Below are positions 24,330-33,119 of a DNA stretch of 64,000 nucleotides, in pieces (the stretch's first letter is position 1; each line of letters opens with the position of its first letter). The notes under the pieces are model-generated. The model saw only the letters and a program-made list of their open reading frames with translations, searched no databases and had not been told where the DNA came from. The translations under genes were made by a program, and so were the position numbers. Source of the stretch: Bradyrhizobium australiense (GTDB lineage: Bacteria > Pseudomonadota > Alphaproteobacteria > Rhizobiales > Xanthobacteraceae); the NCBI RefSeq assembly GCF_013114825.1, contig NZ_JAAVLX010000007.1, forward strand, positions 620,001 to 684,000, given 5' to 3'.

Positions 24330-26213
24330 GTGAGGCAGCGTAAGACGGACTATGGGACCATCATTCTACACTGGACGTTCGTCGCAGCATTCGCCGTTGC
24401 GCTCGTCACGGGCTTGCGCATTGCGACGGAAACGCCCGACCGGACCTGGATTAACTGGTTCGATGCCGTATTGCCGCGCGACAGCGTATGGATCGCCCAT
24501 ATGCAGGCCGCGATCGTCCTGGTCGCCGTGGCGATCGGCTACGTCGTCTACATGCTCCGTTCCGGTCTCGGGCGCCGCGTTCAGCTCGACAAGGTTCGGC
24601 TGCGCGGATTGTTCGGCCGCGGACAGGCCAGGTTGAGCGCCGTAATCGCCCTGATGTATTGGGTTTTCTTCGTCACGATGTTCGGTTTGCTGGTCAGCGG
24701 CGGCGCCCTCTATTTCGGCTTCTACTCCGGTTACGACGTGGCGATGCTGCATTGGGTGGGGAGCTGGGTGATCCTCGCCTTTGTCGCCCTTCATGTTCTG
24801 ACCCAATACAAAAACGGCGGCGTCTCGCAATTGCTGCGCATCTTTCGTCCCGGTCCGCTGCCGGCGCCGCCGCCGCGGCTCGATGCCGTCGAGCTCCTGG
24901 GGCTATTGGCCGAGCACTCGGCGCGCTTGCCGGATCCCGAAGGCCCGACCGTGCCGCCCGCGGTCTCATCGCATCCGCTGCAGCCGCGCACAGAGGCGCG
25001 CCGCGATCGGACGCATGAGCCGGATCCTGCGCCGCGATCCCATGCCGGGCCTTCGAGATCGCGAAACCCGACTCTGCAGGCCAATCCGTTCCTCGTGGCG
25101 GCCGCCGCTGCGATCACCGGCGCTTCGCTCCTCGTGGCGACCGATCGGCTGGCGGTGGATGGTGTTCAGATTCGCCGCATCAATCCCGCCGACGCGCCGA
25201 TGCTCGACGGCGACACGTCCGATCGAGCCTGGCGCGGCATCAGGCCGTTCTCGCTATTGACGGGAGAAGGCGGAAATTTCGACGGCAAGGGCGAAGCCAG
25301 AATCGAGGTCCGCGCGGTGCATGACGGCGTCTATGCGTATTTCCTCTTCACCTGGGAGGATTCAACGCGCTCGCTGAAGCAGCTCCCACTCGTCAAGGAG
25401 ACCGATGGGTGGCACCTGCTTCATTCCGGCTTTCAGGCTGGCGATGAGCATCAGTACAATGAAGACAAGTTTTCGGTGCTGCTGACCACGTCGGATGTCA
25501 CGCTGGCCGGCGGCCGAACCTTTCATCCCGGGCCGCAGCCGGTCGCCGGCGCGCCCGCCACCATGAGCGGCCGCGGGCTGCATTACACGGCATCCGGCTA
25601 TGCCGATGTCTGGCAGTGGAAAGCCACGAGCAGCGCGACCGGATGGATGGACGACGCCCATTTCGGTCCGCCGCTGGATCCGACCCCGATGCAGGCGGCA
25701 AACATCGTGCCGTACAAAGGCGGCTTCGCGCCCGATCCGGGAACGGCAAACCACCGCGACAATTTCAACGTCGAGGCCGACACGTCAGGCGGTCCGCGCC
25801 GCAGCCGGCTGATCGCTCCGCTGCGCCTGCCCAAAGTCGTCGCCGCGACGACGGACGCGATGGGGGATATCGACCTCGATCCCAACCATGGCGAAAGCGA
25901 CGGCGCGCGCTGGTTCATGACCGAGCAGGATTCGGTGCCCTATTCGACCGATGTCGACGCCCGCATCCCGACGGGGACCGTGATCCCGGGCGTCATCGTG
26001 GGCGGCGAATTTTCAGGCGACCGCGCCGACATCAGATGTGCAGCCCGCTGGGCTTCCGGTCACTGGGCGCTCGAGGTGAAGCGCCGGCTCGACACCACGA
26101 GCCAGTTCGACGTGCCGATCAAAACCGGCATCTTCATGCGGGTCGCCGCTTTCGACCACAGCCAGATCAGACATACACGGCACGTCCGTCCTATTCGTAT
26201 CGAGGTGGAATAA
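24330..26213 (+). CDS. Fusion of membrane cytochrome b and ethylbenzene-dehydrogenase-type heme domain
   Basis: A 627-residue protein with a GTG start. Residues 8-160 form a four-helix cytochrome b561-like domain with candidate heme ligands His14, His57, His141 and His155 (TIILHWTF, WIAHMQ, AMLHWVG, ALHVLTQY). A Pro/Arg-rich linker (about 170-248) leads to a fifth helix (FLVAAAAAITGASLLVATDR). The remaining 350 residues match the EB_dh domain, the heme-b-binding gamma subunit fold of ethylbenzene and selenate-type dehydrogenases (LDGDTSDRAWRGIRPFSLLT, VYAYFLFTWEDSTRS), placed in the periplasm. The stop is directly followed by the ATG of the reductase gene, so the two form a unit. No molybdopterin subunit is near. 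Confidence 0.8.
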   Translation: MRQRKTDYGTIILHWTFVAAFAVALVTGLRIATETPDRTWINWFDAVLPRDSVWIAHMQAAIVLVAVAIGYVVYMLRSGLGRRVQLDKVRLRGLFGRGQARLSAVIALMYWVFFVTMFGLLVSGGALYFGFYSGYDVAMLHWVGSWVILAFVALHVLTQYKNGGVSQLLRIFRPGPLPAPPPRLDAVELLGLLAEHSARLPDPEGPTVPPAVSSHPLQPRTEARRDRTHEPDPAPRSHAGPSRSRNPTLQANPFLVAAAAAITGASLLVATDRLAVDGVQIRRINPADAPMLDGDTSDRAWRGIRPFSLLTGEGGNFDGKGEARIEVRAVHDGVYAYFLFTWEDSTRSLKQLPLVKETDGWHLLHSGFQAGDEHQYNEDKFSVLLTTSDVTLAGGRTFHPGPQPVAGAPATMSGRGLHYTASGYADVWQWKATSSATGWMDDAHFGPPLDPTPMQAANIVPYKGGFAPDPGTANHRDNFNVEADTSGGPRRSRLIAPLRLPKVVAATTDAMGDIDLDPNHGESDGARWFMTEQDSVPYSTDVDARIPTGTVIPGVIVGGEFSGDRADIRCAARWASGHWALEVKRRLDTTSQFDVPIKTGIFMRVAAFDHSQIRHTRHVRPIRIEVE

Positions 26214-27302
26214 ATGTCAAGTATTTGCAAAGTCACTGTTAACAACGAGCCGTATCTCGCCAATCGCGGCGAGCTTCTGCTCGACTGGGCGTTGATGAAC
26301 GGGGTCGATCTTCCGCACGATTGCCGCTCCGGGATTTGCGGCGCCTGCCGCGTGCGGCTCGTCAACGGCCAGGTATTCGGCGGCCATAGCCACGGCGACG
26401 ACATGATCCATGCCTGCCAGGCCCGAATCGTCTCCGATCTCGAAATTGCGATCGAGGCGGCGCCCGAGCCGGTGGCGCTGTCGGCGGAAGTTGCGCAGAC
26501 CGTTCAGCTCGCACCGGATGTGGTCGGCGTCGACATCGAGCTGCCGAAGCCGCTCGATTACCTTCCCGGCCAGTACTGCAAGCTGCAGTTTCAGGGATTC
26601 CCGGCACGACCCTACAGCCCGACCTATCCGCTGGAAGGCCGTCCCCACGATCACATCCTGCACTTTCATATCCGAAAGGTCGCGGACGGGCTGGTATCCT
26701 CGGCACTCGGCCGCGACATTCGCGCCGGGCACCGCGTCAAGCTGTTGGGACCGTACGGCCGCGCCTTTTTCAGGCAAGGACATGCCGGGCGCGTCGTTCT
26801 CGTCGCGAGCGGCACCGGTTTTGCCCCGATGTGGTCGGTTGCGGTCGCCGCGATCATGGAGCAGCCGCAGCGCGAAATGGTCTTCGTGGTGGCGGCACGG
26901 AGCATCCGCTCGCTCTACATGCACGCGGCGCTGTGCCGACTGGCACTGTTTCCCAACGTCACGCTGATTCCGATGGTGTCGGAGCCACAAAATATCTCGC
27001 ACGCCGTTCGCAGCGGCCGACCGACCGATCATCTGCCAAAGCTCACGCCGGACGACGTGGTCTATACCGCGGGCGCGCCGGCGATGACCGATGCCGTGGC
27101 GCGGATTGCGAAGGCTGCGGGCGCCCGATGCTACACCGACCCGTTCGTGCAGGAGGCGCGCACGGTGGAACAGGCAGGCCTGATGTCGCGCCTCACCGGC
27201 TGGCTCAGTGAGCCCAAAAGCGGATCCATCGTGCCGCAGCCGGCGCCCAAGGCGGCGTCGATGCCGCGAGGCGTAGCCGCGGTTGGCGCCGGCAACCGCT
27301 AG
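26214..27302 (+). CDS. Ferredoxin-FAD-NAD(P)H reductase, partner of the cytochrome b fusion
   Basis: A 362-residue soluble flavoprotein. The plant-type 2Fe-2S domain at residues 1-90 has Cys37, Cys42, Cys45 and Cys68 (DCRSGICGACRVR, MIHACQAR). The FAD domain has RPYSPTYPL and the NAD(P)H domain VLVASGTGFAPMWSV and later VYTAGAPAMTDAV. This layout is that of oxygenase reductases (benzoate or methane monooxygenase type), yet no oxygenase is adjacent. Zero spacing after the membrane cytochrome suggests it passes electrons from NAD(P)H through FAD and the iron-sulfur centre into the cytochrome. A Pro/Ala-rich tail at the end has no clear role. Confidence 0.9.
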   Translation: MSSICKVTVNNEPYLANRGELLLDWALMNGVDLPHDCRSGICGACRVRLVNGQVFGGHSHGDDMIHACQARIVSDLEIAIEAAPEPVALSAEVAQTVQLAPDVVGVDIELPKPLDYLPGQYCKLQFQGFPARPYSPTYPLEGRPHDHILHFHIRKVADGLVSSALGRDIRAGHRVKLLGPYGRAFFRQGHAGRVVLVASGTGFAPMWSVAVAAIMEQPQREMVFVVAARSIRSLYMHAALCRLALFPNVTLIPMVSEPQNISHAVRSGRPTDHLPKLTPDDVVYTAGAPAMTDAVARIAKAAGARCYTDPFVQEARTVEQAGLMSRLTGWLSEPKSGSIVPQPAPKAASMPRGVAAVGAGNR

Positions 27303-27342
27303 CCGGCCGAAACCAGGCACGGTCATGGATTGACCGGCCGTT

Positions 27343-28149
27343 TCAATCGGAGATCGCTGCGATATACCGCCGGACAGACATTTCGAACGCCGCCTTTGCG
27401 TTTTCGCTGATGTTGCGGCCCCACCACGCGCCAAAGATGCGGTCGAACGCCAGCGGCTCGACCGCGCGCGCAATCCGGCGCACCGATGTCGCGCTTTGTG
27501 GAATGTAGTTCGGATAGCTGTACATGAAGCTGAGCGAACGGCGATCGGCCGCCACCATGGCAACGTCGCCGGTAAGCAGCGCGCCCCGGCCGTTCGCGCC
27601 GGCGCGCCAGTGCATGATCGCGGCGCCTGGAAAATGCCCGCCGGCGCGCACCAGAACAATGTCATCGGAGAGCCGATGGCCGTCGCCGGTCCACGGCACG
27701 ATGGCGGGATGCGGCCGCGTGACAAAATCGCGGTCGTCGCCGTGCAGATAGATCGGTATGCCCCCGAACGCCTCGCTCCAGTCGGCAACTGAGCCGTAGA
27801 AGTGTGGATGCGAGACAGCAATCGCCTTGAGGCCGCCAAGTGACCTGACGTGCTCCACCGCCTCATGCGTCACCAGCGGGATGCAATCCCACATCACGCA
27901 GCCATCGGCCTCGGGCACTAACACTGCGCGTTGTCCAATCGCATAAGTCGGCTCGACGCCTATTCCGGAAATGCCGAGATCATCGCGCCAGACAACCTTG
28001 TGGCGATTCACCAGCTCTTCGCGGGTGATCCATGTCTGACCCTTCCAGTTCACAAATTGCCGCTCGTCTTCGCAGATCAGGCACGCCGCCGGCGGCGCAT
28101 CGCTGTCGGGAAACTGGGCACCACATTGCTCGCAGGTCCATAAGGGCAT
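27343..28149 (-). CDS. MBL-fold metallo-hydrolase with N-terminal zinc ribbon
   Basis: A 268-residue protein starting MPLWTCEQCG; the ATG at 28149 has GGAG ten bases upstream. Residues 5-30 form a CxxC...CxxC zinc ribbon (CEQCG, CLICE). The MBL domain follows: the usual HxHxDH is replaced by SHPHFYGS, keeping the first two His but losing Asp and the third His. GGHFPGAAIMHW and LLTGDVAMV supply later ligands. Such HPHY/F variants are recurrent and may bind one metal. The reaction is unknown. It lies last in a minus-strand group with a gamma-glutamyltransferase-like gene and converges on the reductase gene. Confidence 0.8.
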   Translation of the reverse strand: MPLWTCEQCGAQFPDSDAPPAACLICEDERQFVNWKGQTWITREELVNRHKVVWRDDLGISGIGVEPTYAIGQRAVLVPEADGCVMWDCIPLVTHEAVEHVRSLGGLKAIAVSHPHFYGSVADWSEAFGGIPIYLHGDDRDFVTRPHPAIVPWTGDGHRLSDDIVLVRAGGHFPGAAIMHWRAGANGRGALLTGDVAMVAADRRSLSFMYSYPNYIPQSATSVRRIARAVEPLAFDRIFGAWWGRNISENAKAAFEMSVRRYIAAISD

Positions 28150-28218
28150 CGGCGTCACTCCAATCCGATGCAAGGATAGCGCAAGGCGAAAACGCCCGCC
28201 AATGGTCAGCGAGTTGCT

Positions 28219-29841
28219 CTAGTAACCGATCGCCGCGCCGTCGCTGCGCGGGTCGGAACCGCCGCTCAGCATGCCGTTGCGTCGGTCGATCGTGATGCCG
28301 TGCGCATGGCCGGCCATTTCGTTCCAGGCGCCCCAGCGGTTAATGGTATGGCCGCGCCGCGCGAGCGCGTCGATGGTATCTGCTCTAAACCGTCCCTCCA
28401 TATGTAGCGTGTCGCGCGCCTCGCCGAGCGCGAAGCGGCCGGACAGGAATCGCGGCATCTCGATCGCTTCCTGGATGTCGAGACCGAAATCTATCATCGC
28501 CGCATAGAGCTGGTGCTGGATTTGCGGCTGGCCGTCCGCGCCCATGCAGCCGAGCACGCTCCAGAGCTTGCCATCGCGCTTGGCCATCGAGGCGATCAGC
28601 GTATGCAGCGGGATCTTGCCGGGTTCGAGGCGGTTGGGATGATTGCGATCCAGCGAGAAATACGCGCCGCGATTTTGCAGGATGACGCCAGTGTTTCCCG
28701 CAACCACGCAGGATCCGAATGCGCCATACAGGCTTTGAATCAGCGACGCCGAGTTGCCGTCGCGATCGACGGCAGCGACATAGACCGTGTCGCCGGACAG
28801 GGTGCCATAGGACGGCACCATGTCCCATTTCAATGCCGATCTCCCGTCGATCAGCCGGCCGCGCAGGTCCGCATATTCCTTCGATATCAGCCGCTCGACC
28901 GGCACGTCGGCAAACGAGGGATCGGCGAGCATCTGATCGCGGTCGTGATAGGCGATCTGCTTGGCCTGCACCAGCAGATGGACGTGGTCAGGCCCGAGGA
29001 AATCCTTCCGGTGCAGTTCGTGCGGCTCGACGAGGTTGAGCATTTCGAGCACGGTAAAACCCTGCGTCGGCGGGGGCGTATTGAAGAGGGTGACGTCGCG
29101 GTAGCGGCCGACAAGCGGCGCGCCCCAGATGGCTTTTTGCCGGTCGAAATCGCCGAGCCGAAACAGGCCGCCGTTTTCTTCCGAAAAGCGCGCCATTTCG
29201 GCAGCGATATTCCCTTGATAGAAGCTGGACCATCCATTATCCGCAATCGACTGCAGCGTGCGGGCAAGGTTTTCGTTGGTCAGCTTCGCTCCCGGCCGCG
29301 CTGCCGCCCCTTCCGGAAAGAACAGCGTAGCAGCTTCGCGATCCCCAAGCAGATCATCGCGCATCATCTCGATGAAGCTGGCGAGGCGGCCGGTGACAGG
29401 AAAGCCGTCACGGGCATAGCCGATGGCGCTCTCGAGAACGCGCCGCAGGGGCAATCGCCCATGGACATCGTGCGCCTCGATCCAGCTCGCCACCGCGCCG
29501 GGCACCGTGAGCGTCGCCGGCAAAATTCCCTGCAGCGGGATTTCCTTCCATCCTCGCTGCTCGATCGACGAAATCGTGGCAGCGGCAGCCGCCTTGCCGC
29601 CGCCATTAAGGTGGCGGATCTCGCCACTGGCGCCGTCGTGAATGAGCCAGAAGGCGTCGCCGCCGAGACCTGTCATGTGCGGATAGACGACCGCGAGCAC
29701 GGCACTCGTCGCAATCGCGGCATCGATGGCGGAGCCGCCCGCGCGGAGCACGTCGAGGCCGGCCGCTGAGGCGAGCGAATGCGGCGACGTCACCATGCCC
29801 TTTGACGCCAGCGTGACCGGCCGGCCGGTGCGGATGTCCAA
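28219..29841 (-). CDS. Gamma-glutamyltransferase-family protein
   Basis: A 540-residue member of the Ntn-hydrolase gamma-glutamyltransferase family. These precursors cleave themselves before a Thr, here most likely Thr352 in SGDTVYVAAVDRDG, to give large and small subunits. The start region LASKGMVTSPHSLASAAGLD and the glycine-rich GLGGDAFWLIHDG are typical. The second subunit has NTGVILQNRGAYF and a C-terminal GGSDPRSDG. There is no signal peptide, so the enzyme may be cytoplasmic. The branch differs from E. coli Ggt, and gamma-glutamyl amides, cephalosporin-like acyl groups or other amides are all possible substrates. It follows the TRAP binding gene by 26 bases. Confidence 0.85.
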   Translation of the reverse strand: MDIRTGRPVTLASKGMVTSPHSLASAAGLDVLRAGGSAIDAAIATSAVLAVVYPHMTGLGGDAFWLIHDGASGEIRHLNGGGKAAAAATISSIEQRGWKEIPLQGILPATLTVPGAVASWIEAHDVHGRLPLRRVLESAIGYARDGFPVTGRLASFIEMMRDDLLGDREAATLFFPEGAAARPGAKLTNENLARTLQSIADNGWSSFYQGNIAAEMARFSEENGGLFRLGDFDRQKAIWGAPLVGRYRDVTLFNTPPPTQGFTVLEMLNLVEPHELHRKDFLGPDHVHLLVQAKQIAYHDRDQMLADPSFADVPVERLISKEYADLRGRLIDGRSALKWDMVPSYGTLSGDTVYVAAVDRDGNSASLIQSLYGAFGSCVVAGNTGVILQNRGAYFSLDRNHPNRLEPGKIPLHTLIASMAKRDGKLWSVLGCMGADGQPQIQHQLYAAMIDFGLDIQEAIEMPRFLSGRFALGEARDTLHMEGRFRADTIDALARRGHTINRWGAWNEMAGHAHGITIDRRNGMLSGGSDPRSDGAAIGY

Positions 29842-29867
29842 TTCAAGCTCCCGAAGCTACCGAGCCG

Positions 29868-30953
29868 TCAGGCGCGGATCCGCCTGATCATGTAGTTGTC
29901 GTAGGTAGCCTCGCAGACCTGATGCCACTGATACTGTTCGTTGCGGAACGCGATCGTCGATTCGTACAATGCCTTGAACTTCAGGTTCTTGGCCGAGACC
30001 TCGGCAAAGAGCTCGTTCGTCGCCTTGAAAGACGCATCCAGGATGTCGTTGGAGAACGGCCTCAATTGCGCCCCGGCCGCAACCAGGCGCTTGATAGCGG
30101 ACGCGTTGCGCGCGTCATATTTGGCCGTGAGGTCGGCCGCAACGTGCCCCGCTGCAATCGTCACCATGTTCTGATAGACCTTGGGCAGCTCGGCCCATTT
30201 CGCGCTGTTGACGTAGAGGAAGCCGTTCGCGCATCCTTCCCACCAGCCGGGGTAGTAATAATACGGCGCGACCTTGAGGAAGCCGAGCTTTTCGTCGTCA
30301 TACGGACCGATCCACTCGGCGGCGTCGATCGTGCCTTTTTCCAGCGCCGGATAGATATCGCCCGGCGGAATCTGCTGTGGCACGACGCCGAGCCGGCTCA
30401 ACACCTGCCCCGCCACGCCGCCGACGCGGAATTTGAGGCCCTTGAGATCGTCGAGCGTCTTGATCTCCTTTCGGAACCAACCGCCCATCTGCGCGGTGGT
30501 ATTGCCGAACGGGAAGCCCAGGATGCCGAACGTTCCGTAGAGCTCGTTGAGCATTTCGAGGCCGCCGCCATAGGTGAGCCAGGCGTTCATCTGGCGCGTA
30601 TTGAGGCCGAACGGAACGGCGGTACCGAAGGCGAACGCCAGGTCCTTGCCGATATAGTAGTAGGAGGCGCTATTTCCCATCTCGACCGTGTTGTTCGCCA
30701 CCGCATCGAACACCTGAAACGCCGGCACGATCTCGCCAGGGCCGAACACGCCGATCTGGAATTTCTGGTCAGAAAGATCGGCAACCGCTTTCGCGAACAT
30801 CTCGCAAGCGCCATAGAGGGTATCGAGACTCTTGGGAAATGAGGTGGCGAGGCGCCAGCGCAAGGCGGGCGTGGATTGGGCGATGGCGGGCGCGGCGACG
30901 GCGGTGGAGGCAACAGCGGCGCCGGCGGCCTTGAGGAGCTTCCTGCGATTCAT
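29868..30953 (-). CDS. TRAP transporter substrate-binding protein (DctP/TakP type)
   Basis: A 361-residue periplasmic binding protein. A Tat-type signal (MNRRKLLKAAGAAVASTAVA) ends near APAIAQ. The mature part carries LRWRLATSFPKSLDTLYGAC, KFRVGGVAGQVLSRLGVVPQ with the carboxylate-binding Arg, and GPYDDEKLGFLKVAPYYYYP, as in the TakP/mannitol-chloroaromatic branch. AAGGAG sits at good distance before the ATG. No DctQ or DctM membrane subunit is in the window, so it must work with a remote permease, or have another use. It lies between copper amine oxidase and gamma-glutamyltransferase genes in one likely operon. Confidence 0.9.
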   Translation of the reverse strand: MNRRKLLKAAGAAVASTAVAAPAIAQSTPALRWRLATSFPKSLDTLYGACEMFAKAVADLSDQKFQIGVFGPGEIVPAFQVFDAVANNTVEMGNSASYYYIGKDLAFAFGTAVPFGLNTRQMNAWLTYGGGLEMLNELYGTFGILGFPFGNTTAQMGGWFRKEIKTLDDLKGLKFRVGGVAGQVLSRLGVVPQQIPPGDIYPALEKGTIDAAEWIGPYDDEKLGFLKVAPYYYYPGWWEGCANGFLYVNSAKWAELPKVYQNMVTIAAGHVAADLTAKYDARNASAIKRLVAAGAQLRPFSNDILDASFKATNELFAEVSAKNLKFKALYESTIAFRNEQYQWHQVCEATYDNYMIRRIRA

Positions 30954-30999
30954 GGTCAGTCTCCTTGCTTAATGAAAGAAAAAGCGAACGCGCGGATCG

Positions 31000-32976
31000 T
31001 CAGCCGCAGCACGTGTCCTTGTCGCGGTTATCGCGGCTGGCCACGTTGCGGTCGGGCGGCAGATCCATCGCCGGGTTCTCCGCAAAGAAGCCGTTCGGCT
31101 TCAGTGTGAAGCCGACATATTCGACCGGCATCACCGGAAAATCCTCGGGCCGGCAGACATGCGTCGCCCCAAAACTGTGCCAGACCACGATATCCTGGTT
31201 TTCGATCCCGCGGTTCTGGGCAACATATTTCGGCAGGCCATCGCCACCGGCATGCTGGTTCGGAAACTCGCCGCTCGCGTAACGCTCGTCGGGCGCATAG
31301 CGCGTCACCCAGATATGCTTGGTGGCAAATCCGCCGCGCGAGGTCATGTAGCAGCCCTCCTGCGCCAGCATCGCTGGCGCACTGTGCGCTATCAGCTTAT
31401 ACGCTGTCGGATCGCCGACGCTATTCTTTCTGTTGGGATTGCTGATCTTCCAGTAGCGCCCGGTCCGGCCGTCGGCCTCACGGGCCGCGTCGCGCTCGCG
31501 CGAGAGCGTTCGGGCCGTAACATCGAACACGTTGCCGTATGGATTGTCCGTTCCCCACGGCCGTGGGCGGAACTCGTGTTCGGTAACCGTGTTGCCTTCG
31601 CCGTCGAGCATCATGTGCAGGCGCGCGTTGAAGAAGTGCTGATGGGTCGGGCCACCCAAATTTTCGGCGACCATGCCGCCCCACGGGTATTCCTTGCCCG
31701 CAGCAATCGCGGCGGTCTGGATGATCCCGGTCAGCTTGACTTCGAGCTGGATCGTGCCGCCCTGGTAGAAGTACCAGAAGAAACCGTAGTCGTAGTTTCC
31801 GACGGTCGTGAAGAACGAGATCACGAGGCGGCGCGATCGGCGCACCTCGAACGTCTCGTTTCGGAATTCATAATGCTTCCAGAGGATCCCGTAATCCTCT
31901 TCATGCAGGCAGATCGCGTTCTTCATGATGCTGGGCTGGCCGTAATCGTCGGCGACCGGCACGTCGAAATAATGAATGTGGCCGAGGCAATCGCAGCCAA
32001 GTTCGAGCGCGTTGGCAAGCTTGCCCAGTCCATACTCGCCGGCATCGAAGGCGCATTTCCAGAAATGGTTGGCGGTCGGATCGGCATAGGGCACGATCAT
32101 GTCGGTGACGCTGGCGCGGTAGATGATCGGCCGCTCCTGCGCACCGTCGCGAAATGAGATCTGGTGCAGCACGAGACCCTCGCGCGCGGTCCAGCCGACG
32201 CGGAACGACCAGTTCTGCCAACCGACCTTCCAGCCCTCGACCGTAAAGCTCGGGCCGTCCTTCTGCACGACATCGAGCGGCTTTAAGTCCTTGCGCGTGT
32301 GCGGGATCGATGCCCGGTCGTAGTTGCGTGACTTCTTCGGAATCGGGATAACGTCAGGCTCGTCGACCAGATGGACGATCCGGTTCTCGATCAGGTCGAC
32401 CAGCGCGACCACGCCTTCGATCGGGTGCGCATAACCATTGTCCTTGAGATCCCGACGCCAATAGGACACCGCGCTGACGAGCCGTCGGCCCTTCTCCACC
32501 TCGCGGTCGAAATAGCCGGCCGAGAACGGGTCGACCTGAACCAGCTCGATGTGCTTATCATCAAGGCCGCGCCGCTTCAGCGCACGCCGCCAGTCCGCAT
32601 CGGCCTTGACGATATCGCCGACCTTGAACACCTCCTCGATGGTGATCGGCGGCTGGCCGTAAGGATGGGCCTTGGTCGAATACTCCCGCCACGCGGTCAC
32701 CGACTTCGATGCGAGGTCCACGGTGGCGACATGCGTCGCGCCGGTTTTGCAGTCGAACAGGGTGGCGGCGGCCCGCCGTGGCAGCTCAACGCCCGGCTCC
32801 CAGCCGAGGACGTCGGACTTGGCCGGCTCTTCGAGCTGCACATGGGTAAATCGCGTATCGGGGCCGAGCTTCTTGACGCTCTGCAATATTTCGGACGCCA
32901 GCGCGACCTCAGCCTCGCTGAGAGGATCGAGCGGATGACCGGCATGCGCCAGGACGGAAGGTTTTGTGCGTGTCAT
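31000..32976 (-). CDS. Copper-containing primary amine oxidase (topaquinone)
   Basis: A 658-residue copper amine oxidase that turns primary amines into aldehydes, ammonia and hydrogen peroxide. Tyr395 in NYDY is the residue that becomes topaquinone, Asp311 in DAGEYGLG is the catalytic base, and His445 and His447 (THQHFF) plus a C-terminal His (GATHVCRPEDFP) bind copper. There is no signal peptide, unlike periplasmic TynA, which fits the cytoplasmic branch seen in Arthrobacter. Substrate range (methylamine, phenethylamine, histamine, tyramine) cannot be set by eye. The gene heads the operon with the TRAP protein, 46 bases upstream of it, opposite the AraC regulator. Confidence 0.92.
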   Translation of the reverse strand: MTRTKPSVLAHAGHPLDPLSEAEVALASEILQSVKKLGPDTRFTHVQLEEPAKSDVLGWEPGVELPRRAAATLFDCKTGATHVATVDLASKSVTAWREYSTKAHPYGQPPITIEEVFKVGDIVKADADWRRALKRRGLDDKHIELVQVDPFSAGYFDREVEKGRRLVSAVSYWRRDLKDNGYAHPIEGVVALVDLIENRIVHLVDEPDVIPIPKKSRNYDRASIPHTRKDLKPLDVVQKDGPSFTVEGWKVGWQNWSFRVGWTAREGLVLHQISFRDGAQERPIIYRASVTDMIVPYADPTANHFWKCAFDAGEYGLGKLANALELGCDCLGHIHYFDVPVADDYGQPSIMKNAICLHEEDYGILWKHYEFRNETFEVRRSRRLVISFFTTVGNYDYGFFWYFYQGGTIQLEVKLTGIIQTAAIAAGKEYPWGGMVAENLGGPTHQHFFNARLHMMLDGEGNTVTEHEFRPRPWGTDNPYGNVFDVTARTLSRERDAAREADGRTGRYWKISNPNRKNSVGDPTAYKLIAHSAPAMLAQEGCYMTSRGGFATKHIWVTRYAPDERYASGEFPNQHAGGDGLPKYVAQNRGIENQDIVVWHSFGATHVCRPEDFPVMPVEYVGFTLKPNGFFAENPAMDLPPDRNVASRDNRDKDTCCG

Positions 32977-33119
32977 ATCGGACCGAATGGATGGGGTTCA
33001 GATCTAGGCTAGGCGGGCCTGACCCGGGCGTCTTGAATGAGACTGCCATGTCTGCCCTTGCCAGACCCACCGGTCATGAGCGACGCTGCGGCGCCACACA
33101 CCGGAACCCAGCTTGCGCG

